Shown here piece by piece: positions 44,241-53,607 of a DNA stretch of 64,000 nucleotides. Position 1 is the stretch's first letter. Every line of letters begins with the position of its first letter. This stretch comes from CAVVJA01 sp963779485 (GTDB lineage Bacteria; Actinomycetota; Actinomycetes; Mycobacteriales; Jatrophihabitantaceae), in the NCBI GenBank assembly GCA_963779485.1, contig CAVZYJ010000023.1, positions 248,001-312,000 of the forward strand, read 5' to 3'. A program made the position numbers and the translations under genes. The notes beneath the pieces were generated by a model. The model was not told where the DNA came from. It was given only the letters and a program-made list of their open reading frames with translations, and did not search any database.

Positions 44241-45362
44241 ATGGATGTGCCGGTTGCCGTCCGGGCGGCGGCAGCGGTCGGCGGAGCCGCGCTCGTCCTC
44301 ACGGCCGGGAGCAGCGTCATCAAGACCCTCATCGTGCCGCGCGCGGTCAGCAGCTGGCTGACTCGATGGGTCGACCAGGTCGTGACGACCATTTTCGGGG
44401 GAGTCGCCCGCCGGATCGACGATTTTCAGCGGCGGGATCGAGTCCTCGCCGTCCAGGCGCCGGCAATCCTGCTCGGTCAGCTGGCCATCTGGCTGGGAAT
44501 TTCCCTCGTCGGTTACTGGCTGCTCCTGTGGCCGTTCGCCAAGGGTGGTGTGACGTCCGCGTTCACCGCCGCCGGGTCATCGCTATTCACGTTGGGATTC
44601 GCCGAGCCGCCCGGTGCGGCGCCGGCCGTGATTGTCTTCGCCGCGGCGGCGACCGGGTTGGCGATCGTGACCCTGCAGATTGCCTACCTGCCGACGTTGT
44701 ATGCCGCGTTCAACCGCCGGGAGACGGAGGTGGCGCTGCTCAACGCGCGGGCCGGCGTGCCGTCCTGGGGGCCGGAACTGCTGGCCCGCACCCATTACGC
44801 GCTCGGATCGGGCGTCTCGACGATCGACACGTTGCCCGACTTGTACGAGCGATGGGAACGCTGGGCGGCCGACGTCTCGGAAAGCCACACGACCTACCTG
44901 CCTCTTGTTCGGTTCCGATCGCCCCGGCCGCTGTCGTCGTGGGTGACGGCGCTGCTCGCCGTGCTCGACTCGGCCGCCTTGCTGCTCGCTCTGTCGCCGG
45001 GCGCCGCGCCGGTCGTACCAGCCCGGCTGTGCCTGCGAAGTGGCTTCCTCTGCTTCAACCAGATTGCTCGGGCAATGGGTATCCGGACACCAGACGAGCC
45101 GGACACCAGCGCCGGGATCGGGATCACCTACGACCAGTTCCTCGACGCCGTCGCTCGAATGCGCGAGGTCGACTTTCCCATCGAACGTGACCCGGCTGAG
45201 GCGTGGCCAGACTTCGTCGGCTGGCGGGTCAACTACGAGCAGGCGGCTTACGCCGTAGCCAACGCCGTCGACGCCGTACCGGCGCTCTGGTCCGGGCCAC
45301 GCCGACGGGGCGATCCCGCCATCGCGCCCATCCGTCCGGCGCGCGGCCGGCCGCCCCAGTAG
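44241..45362 (+). CDS. membrane protein with potassium-channel-like pore
   Basis: A 373-residue protein with a first hydrophobic segment at about 9-29, two more (about 72-92 and 122-146) around a re-entrant-like loop SSLFTLGFAEPPG, and a long soluble C-terminal part. TLGFAE resembles the TVGYGD filter of two-helix potassium channels but is degenerate. The residues 200-370 domain is not recognised. ATG 44241 follows GAGGGAGCG. An ion-conducting or ion-sensing role is inference. Confidence 0.65.
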   Translation: MDVPVAVRAAAAVGGAALVLTAGSSVIKTLIVPRAVSSWLTRWVDQVVTTIFGGVARRIDDFQRRDRVLAVQAPAILLGQLAIWLGISLVGYWLLLWPFAKGGVTSAFTAAGSSLFTLGFAEPPGAAPAVIVFAAAATGLAIVTLQIAYLPTLYAAFNRRETEVALLNARAGVPSWGPELLARTHYALGSGVSTIDTLPDLYERWERWAADVSESHTTYLPLVRFRSPRPLSSWVTALLAVLDSAALLLALSPGAAPVVPARLCLRSGFLCFNQIARAMGIRTPDEPDTSAGIGITYDQFLDAVARMREVDFPIERDPAEAWPDFVGWRVNYEQAAYAVANAVDAVPALWSGPRRRGDPAIAPIRPARGRPPQ

Positions 45363-45435
45363 CCCCAGTAGCAGCGGCGGCGAGCAAGGCGATCGCGGCG
45401 GGACTACCCGGTGCCATGTTGTTGGCATCAGGCCG

Positions 45436-46236
45436 CTAGGCAGGGTTGACAGCGGTGGCGCCGCGCGTCAGCGCCGCCTTGGTCTCGGCGTCGGCCGGAT
45501 AGAACGCCTCGATCGTCAGCTCCTCCACGGTTACATCGGTGGCGGTGCCGACATGGGCCTCGATGCTGAACAACGACAGCTGCGTCCCGCCGTGGCGGAG
45601 CTGGAGCGGCAGCACGACGTCACTGGCAGCCGGGGAGACGCCCGCGTCCCCGCCCGGATAGCTCCGCAATTCCGCCTCGAGCTCGTGCAGGTGCGGATCA
45701 CCGGTGTGCGCTGCACGCTCACGCAGCTGTTCGAGCAGGTGGGCCCGCCACTGGGCCAGGTTCACGATGCGCGGCGCTACCCCGTCGGGATGAAGGGTCA
45801 GCCGAAGCACATTGACCGGAGGTTCGAGCAGGTGCGGCGCGCAATCAGCAACGAACAGCCCGATGGCGCCGTTCCCGTCGACCATGTCCCACCAGCGGTT
45901 GATCACCACGGCCGGGAACGGCTCGTGGCTGCGCAGCACCTGCTTGAGGGCGTCGCGGACGGCCGCGACCTGGGGTTCATCCAGGCCGCGCTGAGGATAG
46001 GCCGGCGCGTATCCGCCAGCGAGCAGGAGCTGATTGCGCTCCCGCAGCGGCACGTTGAGGTGCTCGGACAACCGCAAGATCATCGCCGGGGTAGGGCGCG
46101 ACCGCCCGGTCTCTACGAAGCTCAGGTGCCGCGCCGAAACATCGGCCTGGATCGACAGATCGAGCTGGCTGAGCCGCCGCCGCGCCCGCCAGTCGCGCAG
46201 CAGCTGTCCGACGGGTGGAGATGCCGTCCTGGTCAC
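45436..46236 (-). CDS. XRE regulator with MmyB-like ligand domain
   Basis: A 266-residue regulator. The N-terminal helix-turn-helix (VGQLLRDWRARRRLSQLDLSIQADVSARHLSFVETGRSRP) is followed by the MmyB-like domain (FPAVVINRWWDMVDGNGAIGLFV, LRLTLHPDGVAPRIVNLAQWR, and QLRHGGTQLSLFSIEAHVGTATDVTVEELTIEAFYPAD). Related proteins control a divergent small enzyme gene, as here. Two 15-base palindromes sit in the shared promoter gap. Confidence 0.9.
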   Translation of the reverse strand: MTRTASPPVGQLLRDWRARRRLSQLDLSIQADVSARHLSFVETGRSRPTPAMILRLSEHLNVPLRERNQLLLAGGYAPAYPQRGLDEPQVAAVRDALKQVLRSHEPFPAVVINRWWDMVDGNGAIGLFVADCAPHLLEPPVNVLRLTLHPDGVAPRIVNLAQWRAHLLEQLRERAAHTGDPHLHELEAELRSYPGGDAGVSPAASDVVLPLQLRHGGTQLSLFSIEAHVGTATDVTVEELTIEAFYPADAETKAALTRGATAVNPA

Positions 46237-46272
46237 CCGCCCGACGGTAGCCAGCCCGTCGCCCCGGTGCGA

Positions 46273-46312
46273 TTACCTCACGGGTAACCCATAACGGTTA
46301 CCTGTCGAGTAA
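46273..46312. promoter_or_regulatory. paired operator for the XRE/SnoaL divergent genes
   Basis: TTACCTCACGGGTAA (46273-46287) and TTACCTGTCGAGTAA (46298-46312) share TTACCTNNCGRGTAA, 25 bases apart. The first is nearly a perfect inverted repeat (TTACC/GGTAA). They lie between the two divergent genes. Confidence 0.65.
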
Positions 46313-46378
46313 TCGACAGCTCGCACCCGCGGGGTCAGCATCGTCGACGGAATCAACCCCAACCGAAAGGGAATCGCC

Positions 46379-46732
46379 ATGAACGACCTGCTCGACCACT
46401 ACCTGGCCTGCTGGAACGAAACCGACCCGGACGCGCGTCGCTCGCTGATCGCGCAGCACTGGAGCCCCCAACCGAGCTACACCGACCCGCTCGCTGCGGT
46501 GACCGGCCGGGACGCGGTCGACGCGACGATCGGCGCGGTTCAGCAGCAGTTCCCCGGCTTCGTCTTCAGCCCGGCCGGACCGGTCGACGCCCACCACCAG
46601 CAGGCTCGCTTCACGTGGGGTCTCGGCCCCGCCGGCGCCGAACCGCTGATCGTCGGCTTCGACGTGGTCGTCCTCGATGAGGCCGGCCGCATCGACACCG
46701 TGCTGGGCTTCCTCGACCGGGTGCCGGCTTGA
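46379..46732 (+). CDS. SnoaL-like (NTF2-fold) protein
   Basis: A 117-residue alpha-beta cone-fold protein. NDLLDHYLACWNETDPDARRSLIAQHWSPQPSYTDPLAAVTGRDAV is the SnoaL-like opening with the Tyr/Asp pocket residues, and the protein ends DEAGRIDTVLGFLDRVP. Such proteins act as polyketide cyclases, ketosteroid isomerase-like enzymes or binding proteins. Its partner regulator suggests small-molecule induction. Confidence 0.88.
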   Translation: MNDLLDHYLACWNETDPDARRSLIAQHWSPQPSYTDPLAAVTGRDAVDATIGAVQQQFPGFVFSPAGPVDAHHQQARFTWGLGPAGAEPLIVGFDVVVLDEAGRIDTVLGFLDRVPA

Positions 46733-46832
46733 CCGACGCACCACTCGGCGGTCCCCGCCGGCATATCGGTCGGACGATCGGGTGTATGACTTCGGGTAAG
46801 GCAATGCCCTGCCCTCGGAGGGAACCACGTCG

Positions 46833-48309
46833 ATGCGCCCGATCCCGACCGGTGAACATGTCGTAGTCGAAACCAGGGCCGGAGCGGTGCGCGGATTCTG
46901 GCGCACGCACTCAGCGGCCTTCCTCGGCATCCCGTACGCGGAACCACCGTTCGACGAGCAGCGGTTTGGCGCACCGGTCCCTCGCGCACCGTGGGCGGGG
47001 GTTCGCGACGCCGTGGACTATGCGCCGACGCCTCAGCGCAAGGCCCTGGCCGAGATCACCACGATCCCGGAGCCAAGCATCCCGGGCGCCGACATCCTTA
47101 CCCTGAACGTCTTCACGCCGCAGCCGTCCCGCGACGCCGAGCCATTGCCGGTCATGGTCTACATCCACGGCGGCGGCTACGTCGCGGGATCGCCGGCCAG
47201 CCCCTGGTATGACGGAGCCGCCTTCAACCGCGACGGCATCGTCACGGTGAGCATCGCCTACCGGCTCGGGTTCGAAGGGTTCGGCTGGCTGCCCGACGCG
47301 CCGCTGAACCGCGGGGTCCTCGACCAACTGCGGGCGCTGGAATGGGTGCGTGACAACATCGCGGCATTCGGCGGTGACCCGAACCGGGTGACCATCGCCG
47401 GGCAGTCGGCCGGCGGCGGGGCGGTCATGACCCTGCTGACGATGCCGCGGGCGCGCGGGCTGTTCATTCGGGCCGCGTCCATCTCGGGCGTGCCGAGCGA
47501 CGTTCCCCTCGAGAAGGCGCAGCAGACGACGACCGAGCTCGCCGACCGGCTCGGGGTCGCTCGCGAATCGGGCCGGATTCGCGAGCGTCTCCGAGACCGA
47601 GTTGATCATCGCGCAGGGCGGCGGATTCCAGCCGTTGGAGAAACCGACCGCCGACGACCTGATCGCCATCATGCGGGCGATGGACGGACGGCTGCGCCTC
47701 GGTCCGGTCGTCGATGGCGAGCTTCATCCGTTGGCCGTAGTGGACGGTTTGCGGGCCGGCGCCGGCCGAGACGTGGCGCTACTGGTCGGTGCCACACGGC
47801 AGGAGTTCGGTGCGCTGACCCACGCGAACAGCCAGCTGTTCGAGGATCACGACGTCGCCGAGCTGCTGGAGCAGGTGGGCCTTGACCCGGTCGCCGCTCG
47901 GCGCTTCGCGGACGCCCTGCCGGACGACCATCCGGCCGACGTCGTCGGCCAGTACGTGAGTGACGTGACGTTTCGCCGCCGTATTGTCGACTGGCTCGAA
48001 CTGCGCAAGGGTGCAGCGCCGACCTGGGCGTACGACTTTGCCTGGCGGTCAGCCGTCAGCGGAGTTGCCGAGCATTGCCTGGACGTTCCCTTCGTCTTCG
48101 ACCTGCTCGAGGACCCCGACGTCACTCGAGTCGCGGGGCCGAACGCGCCGCAGGCGTTGGCCGACTGGGTGCACGGTTGCTACGTGGGGTTTGTCCGCGA
48201 AGGCAATCCCGGTTGGCCGCCCTACGACGAATCGCAAGCCGTCATGGTGTTCGATTCCGACTCCGCGGTTGTCGCGGGCGGCTACGAATCCGCGCGGGCG
48301 CTGACCTAA
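46833..48309 (+). pseudogene. type B carboxylesterase, one frameshift
   Basis: The first frame gives a complete N-terminal half: AAFLGIPYAEPPFDEQRF, LPVMVYIHGGGYVAGSPAS (oxyanion hole), GGDPNRVTIAGQSAGGGAVMTLL (nucleophile Ser). It continues to ADRLGVAR, then goes off family. From about 47575 another frame continues GFASVSETELIIAQGGGFQPLEKP through TWAYDFAWRS with the His in VAEHCLDVPFVFDLL to the stop at 48309. Removing one base near 47560-47570 restores a normal protein of about 490 residues. It starts at ATG 46833 behind GGAGGG. Confidence 0.85.
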
Positions 48310-48375
48310 CGGTTGCGTTCCCGTGCGGCATCGCGCCAATCTGCCGTGGAGCCCCGTCATGCCGAAGGAGACCCG

Positions 48376-49536
48376 ATGAGTGACTACACGCCGATCCGTG
48401 AGGACAAGTTCTCCTTCGGGCTGTGGACAATTGGCTGGCAGGGAGTGGACGTCTTCGGTTTCGCCGTGCGGCCACCGCTCGACCCGGCGGAGGCGGTGCA
48501 CAAGCTGGCCGAGCTCGGGGCGTACGGAATCACGCTCCATGACAACGACGTGTTCCCGTTCGGATCCAGCCCGGCTGAGCGTGACACTCATCTGAAGCCG
48601 TTCCGGCAGGCCCTGGATGACACGGGTCTGGCCGTGCCCATGGTGACGACGAACCTGTTCTCGCACCCGGTGTTTCGGGACGGTGGACTCACCAACAACG
48701 ATCGAGATGTTCGCCGCTTCGCGATCCGCAAGGTCGCCGACAACATCGACCTCGCCGCCTCCCTGGGCGCGCAGACATTTGTCGCGTGGGGCGGTCGGGA
48801 AGGCGCCGAGTCCGGCGCGGCCAAGGACGTCCGGGCCGCGCTGGACCGATACAAGGAGGCGTTCGACGTCCTCGGCCAGTACCTCGTCGACCACAGCTAT
48901 GAAATGCGCTTTGCGCTGGAACCCAAGCCGAACGAGCCGCGCGGCGACATCCTGCTGCCGACAGTCGGACACGCCCTCGCGTTCATCAACGAGCTGGCCC
49001 GGCCCGACCTGGTCGGAGTCAATCCCGAGGTCGGCCACGAGGAGATGGCCAGCCTCAACTTCGCACACGGTCTGGCTCAGGCGCTCTGGCACGGCAAGCT
49101 GTTCCACGTTGACCTCAACGGGCAACACGGTCCGCGTTACGACCAGGACCTGCGCTTCGGGGCCGGCAACGCCCGCGGCGCGTTCTGGACGGTGGACATC
49201 CTGGAGTCGGGTGGGTACCAGGGCCCGCGGCATTTCGACTTCAAGCCGCCCAGGACGGAGGATCTCGACGGGGTCTGGGCTTCGGCGGCCGGCTGCATGC
49301 GGAACTACCTCATCCTGCGAGACAAGGCGCGCGCCTTCCGCGCCGACCCCGAGGTGCAGCAGGCCCTTCGGGATGCGCGGGTCGACCAGCTGGCCGAGCC
49401 CACCCTGGCCGATGGCGAGACCATCGAGACGCTCCGCGCCGAGGCGTTCGATCCGGAGGAGGCGGCCCGGCGCGGAATGGGCTTTGAACGACTGGACCAG
49501 CTCGCCCTCGAGCACCTCTACGGCGTGCGAGGATGA
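48376..49536 (+). CDS. xylA: xylose isomerase
   Basis: A 386-residue actinobacterial xylose (glucose) isomerase. FSFGLWTIGWQGVDVFG, ITLHDNDVFPFGSS (catalytic His), LVGVNPEVGHEEMASLNFAHGLAQALWHGKLFHVDLNGQHGPRYDQDLRFG and GPRHFDFKPPRTED contain the two-metal ligands. ATG 48376 follows AAGGAGA. No xylulokinase or xylose transporter adjoins it. Confidence 0.96.
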   Translation: MSDYTPIREDKFSFGLWTIGWQGVDVFGFAVRPPLDPAEAVHKLAELGAYGITLHDNDVFPFGSSPAERDTHLKPFRQALDDTGLAVPMVTTNLFSHPVFRDGGLTNNDRDVRRFAIRKVADNIDLAASLGAQTFVAWGGREGAESGAAKDVRAALDRYKEAFDVLGQYLVDHSYEMRFALEPKPNEPRGDILLPTVGHALAFINELARPDLVGVNPEVGHEEMASLNFAHGLAQALWHGKLFHVDLNGQHGPRYDQDLRFGAGNARGAFWTVDILESGGYQGPRHFDFKPPRTEDLDGVWASAAGCMRNYLILRDKARAFRADPEVQQALRDARVDQLAEPTLADGETIETLRAEAFDPEEAARRGMGFERLDQLALEHLYGVRG

Positions 49537-49853
49537 CCAGCCGCACGGCGTAACCGGCGGTCGCGGCACTGCCAGCGCCAACGCGGCGTCTCTTCTCGTC
49601 GCGAACACTTCCGGCCGATTCGGTGCGAATGAAACGGCGTTTATGACATGTACCAAATTTCTGGATTGCGATTGATATCGCGGCACCATGTACGACCAAC
49701 CCAGGGCAGCAGTGAGTCGTCCCGCAATGATCGGTCCGGTGCGCAATCGCGAGCTAATCCTGTCGGAGTTATTGGTAACCCGTTGCCGGCCGGGTAGAGC
49801 TGAGGCCACACTGAGAATCCTCCGTTGTTGCCCTACGGTCCGTGGAGGCTCAC
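49537..49853. other. intergenic region upstream of signalling operon
   Basis: A 317-base gap, somewhat lower in GC, with no gene or clear inverted repeat recognised. It probably holds the promoter of the kinase operon. GTGGAGG sits five bases before ATG 49854. Confidence 0.45.
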
Positions 49854-52110
49854 ATGTCCGAGGGTGAGGCTGTTGCGGGCCGCAAGACTCCGTACGACGT
49901 CCTCCGTCGTGACCTGATCGACGTTCGCGAGCAATTCGCCGCGATGAATGAAGTCCTTATCGCGCTTGGCCGCGATACCCGCGACCCGGACGCCGTCCTC
50001 GGCACCATCCTCGAAAGCGCTCGCCGACTGTGCCACGCGGAGGTCGCAGGGCTTTACCGCGCGGTCGGCGACACCTTCGCGCTGTCGAAGGCAGTCGGCC
50101 TGGACGCCGAGGTCGCCGAATACCTCAATGCGCATCCGCTCACCTTGGATCGAAAAGCACTAATCGGTCGGGTTGGTCTCGCTCGGAAGACGGAACAGAT
50201 TGTGGACGTTCTCGCCGATCCTGACTACGGCCGCCTCGATCTGCAGCGGCTCGCGGGCTTCCGGACGACCATTGGTGCACCGTTGCTCCTCGACGAGCAT
50301 GTCGTCGGAGTGTTGCTGCTGTGGCGCAACCGGGTGCAGGCATTCGAGGAGCGTGAGATGGCGGTCCTCGAGACGTTCTCCGCACAGGCCGCGATCGCAC
50401 TGCGCACGATTGATCTGCTCACCGCCCTCGAGTCGCGCAGTGCGGAACTCGCCCGAAAGGTGCAGCAACTTCAGGCGCTTGTGGACGTCGGCGAAGCCGT
50501 GAGCTCCAGCCTCGATCTGGACAAAGTGCTGCACACGATCGTCGTGAACGCGGTACGGATGGCCAATGCGGACGGCGGGTCGATCATGCAGTATGTGGCC
50601 CAGGACCGCAGCTTCTGGGTCTCGGACCACGCACGGCACCAGCCAGGATCTGGTGGCCAAACTTCACGATCTCAGGGTCACGCTCGATTCGACCTTGGTT
50701 GGGCAGTCGGCCCGGGAGCGGCGCCCGCTACAAGTGCCGAACCTCGATGGAGTGGACCTGGATCCACATCTGCAACTGATGTACGAAGCCGGCTGGCGAT
50801 CGGTCCTGGTCGCTCCGATGCTTCGGCAGGGCGACATCATCGGTGCGCTCGTCATCCGCCGAGAGCGAGCTGGCAGCTTCAGCGACACCACGGTCGACCT
50901 GTTGGAGACCTTTGCCAGCCAGTCCGCACTGGCCATCTACAACGCTGGACTGTTCCGCGAACTGCAGACCAGGACCGAACAACTTCAAGTCGCTAGCCAG
51001 CACAAGTCTGACTTTCTCGCGAGCATGTCGCACGAACTGCGCACTCCGTTGAATGCGGTTATTGGATTCTCTAAGGTCCTCCTGGAACGGATGTTCGGCG
51101 ATATCAACGATCGTCAGGAAGAATATCTACATGATATCTGGGTATCTGGAAGACATCTGCTCGACCTGCTCAACGAGATCCTCGATCTGTCCAAGGTGGA
51201 GGCCGGCCAAATGGAGCTGGTGCCCAGCAATTTCGACGTCGCGAATGCACTGGAATACGTGAGATCGCTCGTGCGTGATCGCGCCGTGGCGCACCGTATC
51301 GCGGTCGACATGACCGTCGACGACAGCGTCGGAACAATCGAGGCCGATGAACTGCGATTCAAGCAAGTGGTGCTCAACTTGCTGAGCAACGCCGTCAAGT
51401 TCACCGGGAGCGGTGGGCACGTCTCAATTCGCGCGTGGAACGAGGACGACGACTTGCTGGTGTCGGTGACGGACACCGGACCCGGCATTCCCCGCAGCGA
51501 CCAAGAGCGAATCTTCGAGTCCTTCCAGCAAGGCGGTCGCGGTGCACCGCGGGAGGAGGGTACCGGGCTGGGTCTGACCCTGTCGCGAAAGATCGTCGGA
51601 CTGTTCGGCGGTCGGCTGTGGCTCGACAGCGAAGTCGGTTCCGGCAGCACGTTCACATTCTCGGTGCCGGTCGGGCGGGCTCGGGCCAAGGGGACGTCGA
51701 CTCCATCGTCTCACGATCGCCCATCAGTGCTTGTGATCGAAGACGATCGGGCCTCGCTCGAGCTTCTCTATGCTTACCTGGAGGGATCGGGCATCGATGT
51801 CGTCGAGGCGCGCGACGGCCAGGATGGACTGGAACGGGTCAGCTCGCTCCGGCCGGCCGCGATCCTCCTCGATATCCGATTGCCGAGTCTCGATGGTTGG
51901 GAGTTTCTCGAGGCGGTCAAAGCTAGCCCAGCCGCGGCAGAAATACCCGTGATCGTCGTGTCAATCGTCGACGAACGAGCACGCGGGCTCGCTCTGGGCG
52001 CCGCCGATTACCTCATGAAGCCGGTCCGTCGGGACGCTCTGCTCAACGCATTGGCCAAGGTCGGGGTGCCATCCGCTCGAAATGATTCCGCCAGCGTGGA
52101 GGCGCCATGA
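49854..52110 (+). pseudogene. hybrid GAF histidine kinase with receiver, one frameshift
   Basis: Domains in order are a first GAF (VLGTILESARRLCHAEVAGLYRAVGD to RTIDLLTAL), a coiled stretch, a second GAF (VGEAVSSSLDLDKVLHTIV to the LYEAGWRSVLVAPMLRQGDIIG-like part), HisKA (FLASMSHELRTPLNAVIGFSK, phospho-acceptor His), HATPase (LNLLSNAVKFT, DTGPGIP, GTGLGLTLSRKIV) and a C-terminal receiver (VLVIEDDRASLELL, ILLDIRLPSLDGWEF). The frame breaks inside GAF2 near 50620, after DRSFWVS. Removal of one base joins it to THGTSQDLVAKL. No membrane segment is seen, so sensing is cytoplasmic. It is followed by an ATGA overlap into the response regulator. Confidence 0.85.
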
Positions 52111-52487
52111 CCGGGCGAATCCTGGTGGTCGAAGACAACGCGAGAAACCTCAAGCTGGTGCGCGATGTCCTGCAGTTCGCCGGCTACGAAGTGATCGAGG
52201 CCCGATCGGGCGAGGAGGGAGTCCAAGCAGCCGGGGAGTCCGATCCCGATCTGATTCTGATGGACCTGCAATTGCCCGGCATAGATGGCACCGAAGCATT
52301 GCGGCAACTGCGAGCGAACGAGGCTGGTCGTCGCATTCCCGTGGTAGCCGTTACCGCATTTGCCATGAAGGACGACCGCGATCGTGCTATGGCTGAGGGC
52401 TTCGATGGCTACCTGGAAAAACCGATCAGCGTTCGGGCTCTTGCCAGCCAAGTGCGGGCATTTCTGACGGTTGGAGGTACCGCATGA
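52107..52487 (+). CDS. single-domain response regulator (DivK/CheY-like)
   Basis: A 126-residue receiver with no output domain. ILVVEDNARNLKLVRDVL holds the acidic pocket, LILMDLQLPGIDGTEALRQL the phospho-acceptor Asp, AVTAFAMKDDRDRAMAEGFDGYLEKPI the Thr/Ala switch and the conserved Lys. It overlaps the kinase stop and the next start (both ATGA). It probably relays phosphate from the hybrid kinase or acts as a phosphate sink. Confidence 0.94.
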   Translation: MTGRILVVEDNARNLKLVRDVLQFAGYEVIEARSGEEGVQAAGESDPDLILMDLQLPGIDGTEALRQLRANEAGRRIPVVAVTAFAMKDDRDRAMAEGFDGYLEKPISVRALASQVRAFLTVGGTA

Positions 52488-53607
52488 GCGATGGCGCCAC
52501 CGTATTAGCGGTCGACGATCAGCCGCAGAACCTCCGCCTTCTCGACGCGGTTCTGTCACCTCGCGGCTACCGCGTGATCCAGGCGGCGTCCGGCGAGGAG
52601 GCTCTACGCGTCCTGTCCGAGTCCGACGTCGACCTGGTGTTACTTGACGTCGTCATGCCCGGAATTGACGGCTACGAGGTGTGCCGGCAGATTCGGACAA
52701 ACGAACGAACCGCGTTTCTTCCGGTCGTGATGATCACCGCGAGCGGCAATCAGGAAAAGATTCGAGCCTAGAGGTCGGCGCCGATGACTTCGTGACGAAA
52801 CCGTTCAATACGGCCGAACTCCTGGCGCGCGTCGCATCGCTGGCAAAGATAAGGCGGTATCACGAGACTATCCGCATACAGTCCGCTCAACTTTCGGCCT
52901 GGAATCGCGAACTCGAACGTCGTGTCGCCGACCAGGTCGCTGAGCTGCAGCGGGTAAGCCGGCTGCGTCGGTTTCTCGCGCCCCAGCTCGCCGAGCTGTT
53001 GCTGAATCGCGGCGACGAGTCGGTATTGGACAGCCACCGACGAGAGATCGTTGTCGTGTTCTGCGACCTCCGAGGCTTTACGACGTTCGCAGAATCAAGC
53101 GAACCGGAAGAGGTCATGGACGTCCTATCCGAATACCACCAAGCGCTCGGCGACCTTGTGTTTCGCTTTGGGGGAACGCTGGAGCGCTTCACCGGCGACG
53201 GAATCATGGTGTTCTTCAACGATCCTTTGCCTTGTGAGGACGCCCCGCTCCGGTCGGTACGGATGGCGATCGCGATGCGGAGTCGGGTTCATGAGCTAGC
53301 CGAGAGCTGGTCGCGCCGTGGTCACGACCTCGGCTTCGGCGTCGGTATCGCTCAAGGCTACGCGACGTTGGGTCAGATCGGGTTTGAGTCACGCGTCGAC
53401 TATGCGGCAATTGGCAGCGTGACAAACCTCGCGGCCCGGTTGTGCGCCGAGGCGAACCACGGACAGATCCTGTCCACGCAAAGGGTTTTTTCTGCCGTTG
53501 ACGGGGTGGCTATCGGCGCCTACGTCGGCGAGTTGACTCTACGCGGCTTCAGCCGACCAATCCGTGCGTATGACATCAAGGGATTTGACAAGGCGAGGCT
53601 GCCGTAA
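52484..53607 (+). pseudogene. receiver-class III nucleotidyl cyclase, one frameshift
   Basis: The receiver is TVLAVDDQPQNLRLLDAVL, LVLLDVVMPGIDGYEVCRQI and VVMITASGNQEKIRA, then TAG at 52769. In the next frame the receiver finishes (LEVGADDFVTKPFNTAELLARV), a coiled linker follows, and then a cyclase domain: VVVFCDLRGFTTFAE (first metal Asp), GGTLERFTGDGIMVFF (second Asp), DYAAIGSVTNLAARLCAEA. Adding one C in GCCTAG (giving CGA GCC CTA) restores reading. Phosphorylation would control cAMP or cGMP synthesis. The product nucleotide cannot be told with confidence. Confidence 0.87.

Noticed and set aside
48049..49809. 586-residue minus-strand frame opposite xylose isomerase
   Set aside because: Shadow of xylA and the esterase end; no recognisable domain.
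52484..52771. Stand-alone 95-residue receiver protein
   Set aside because: The receiver lacks its last helix and Lys region, which continue directly in the next frame.
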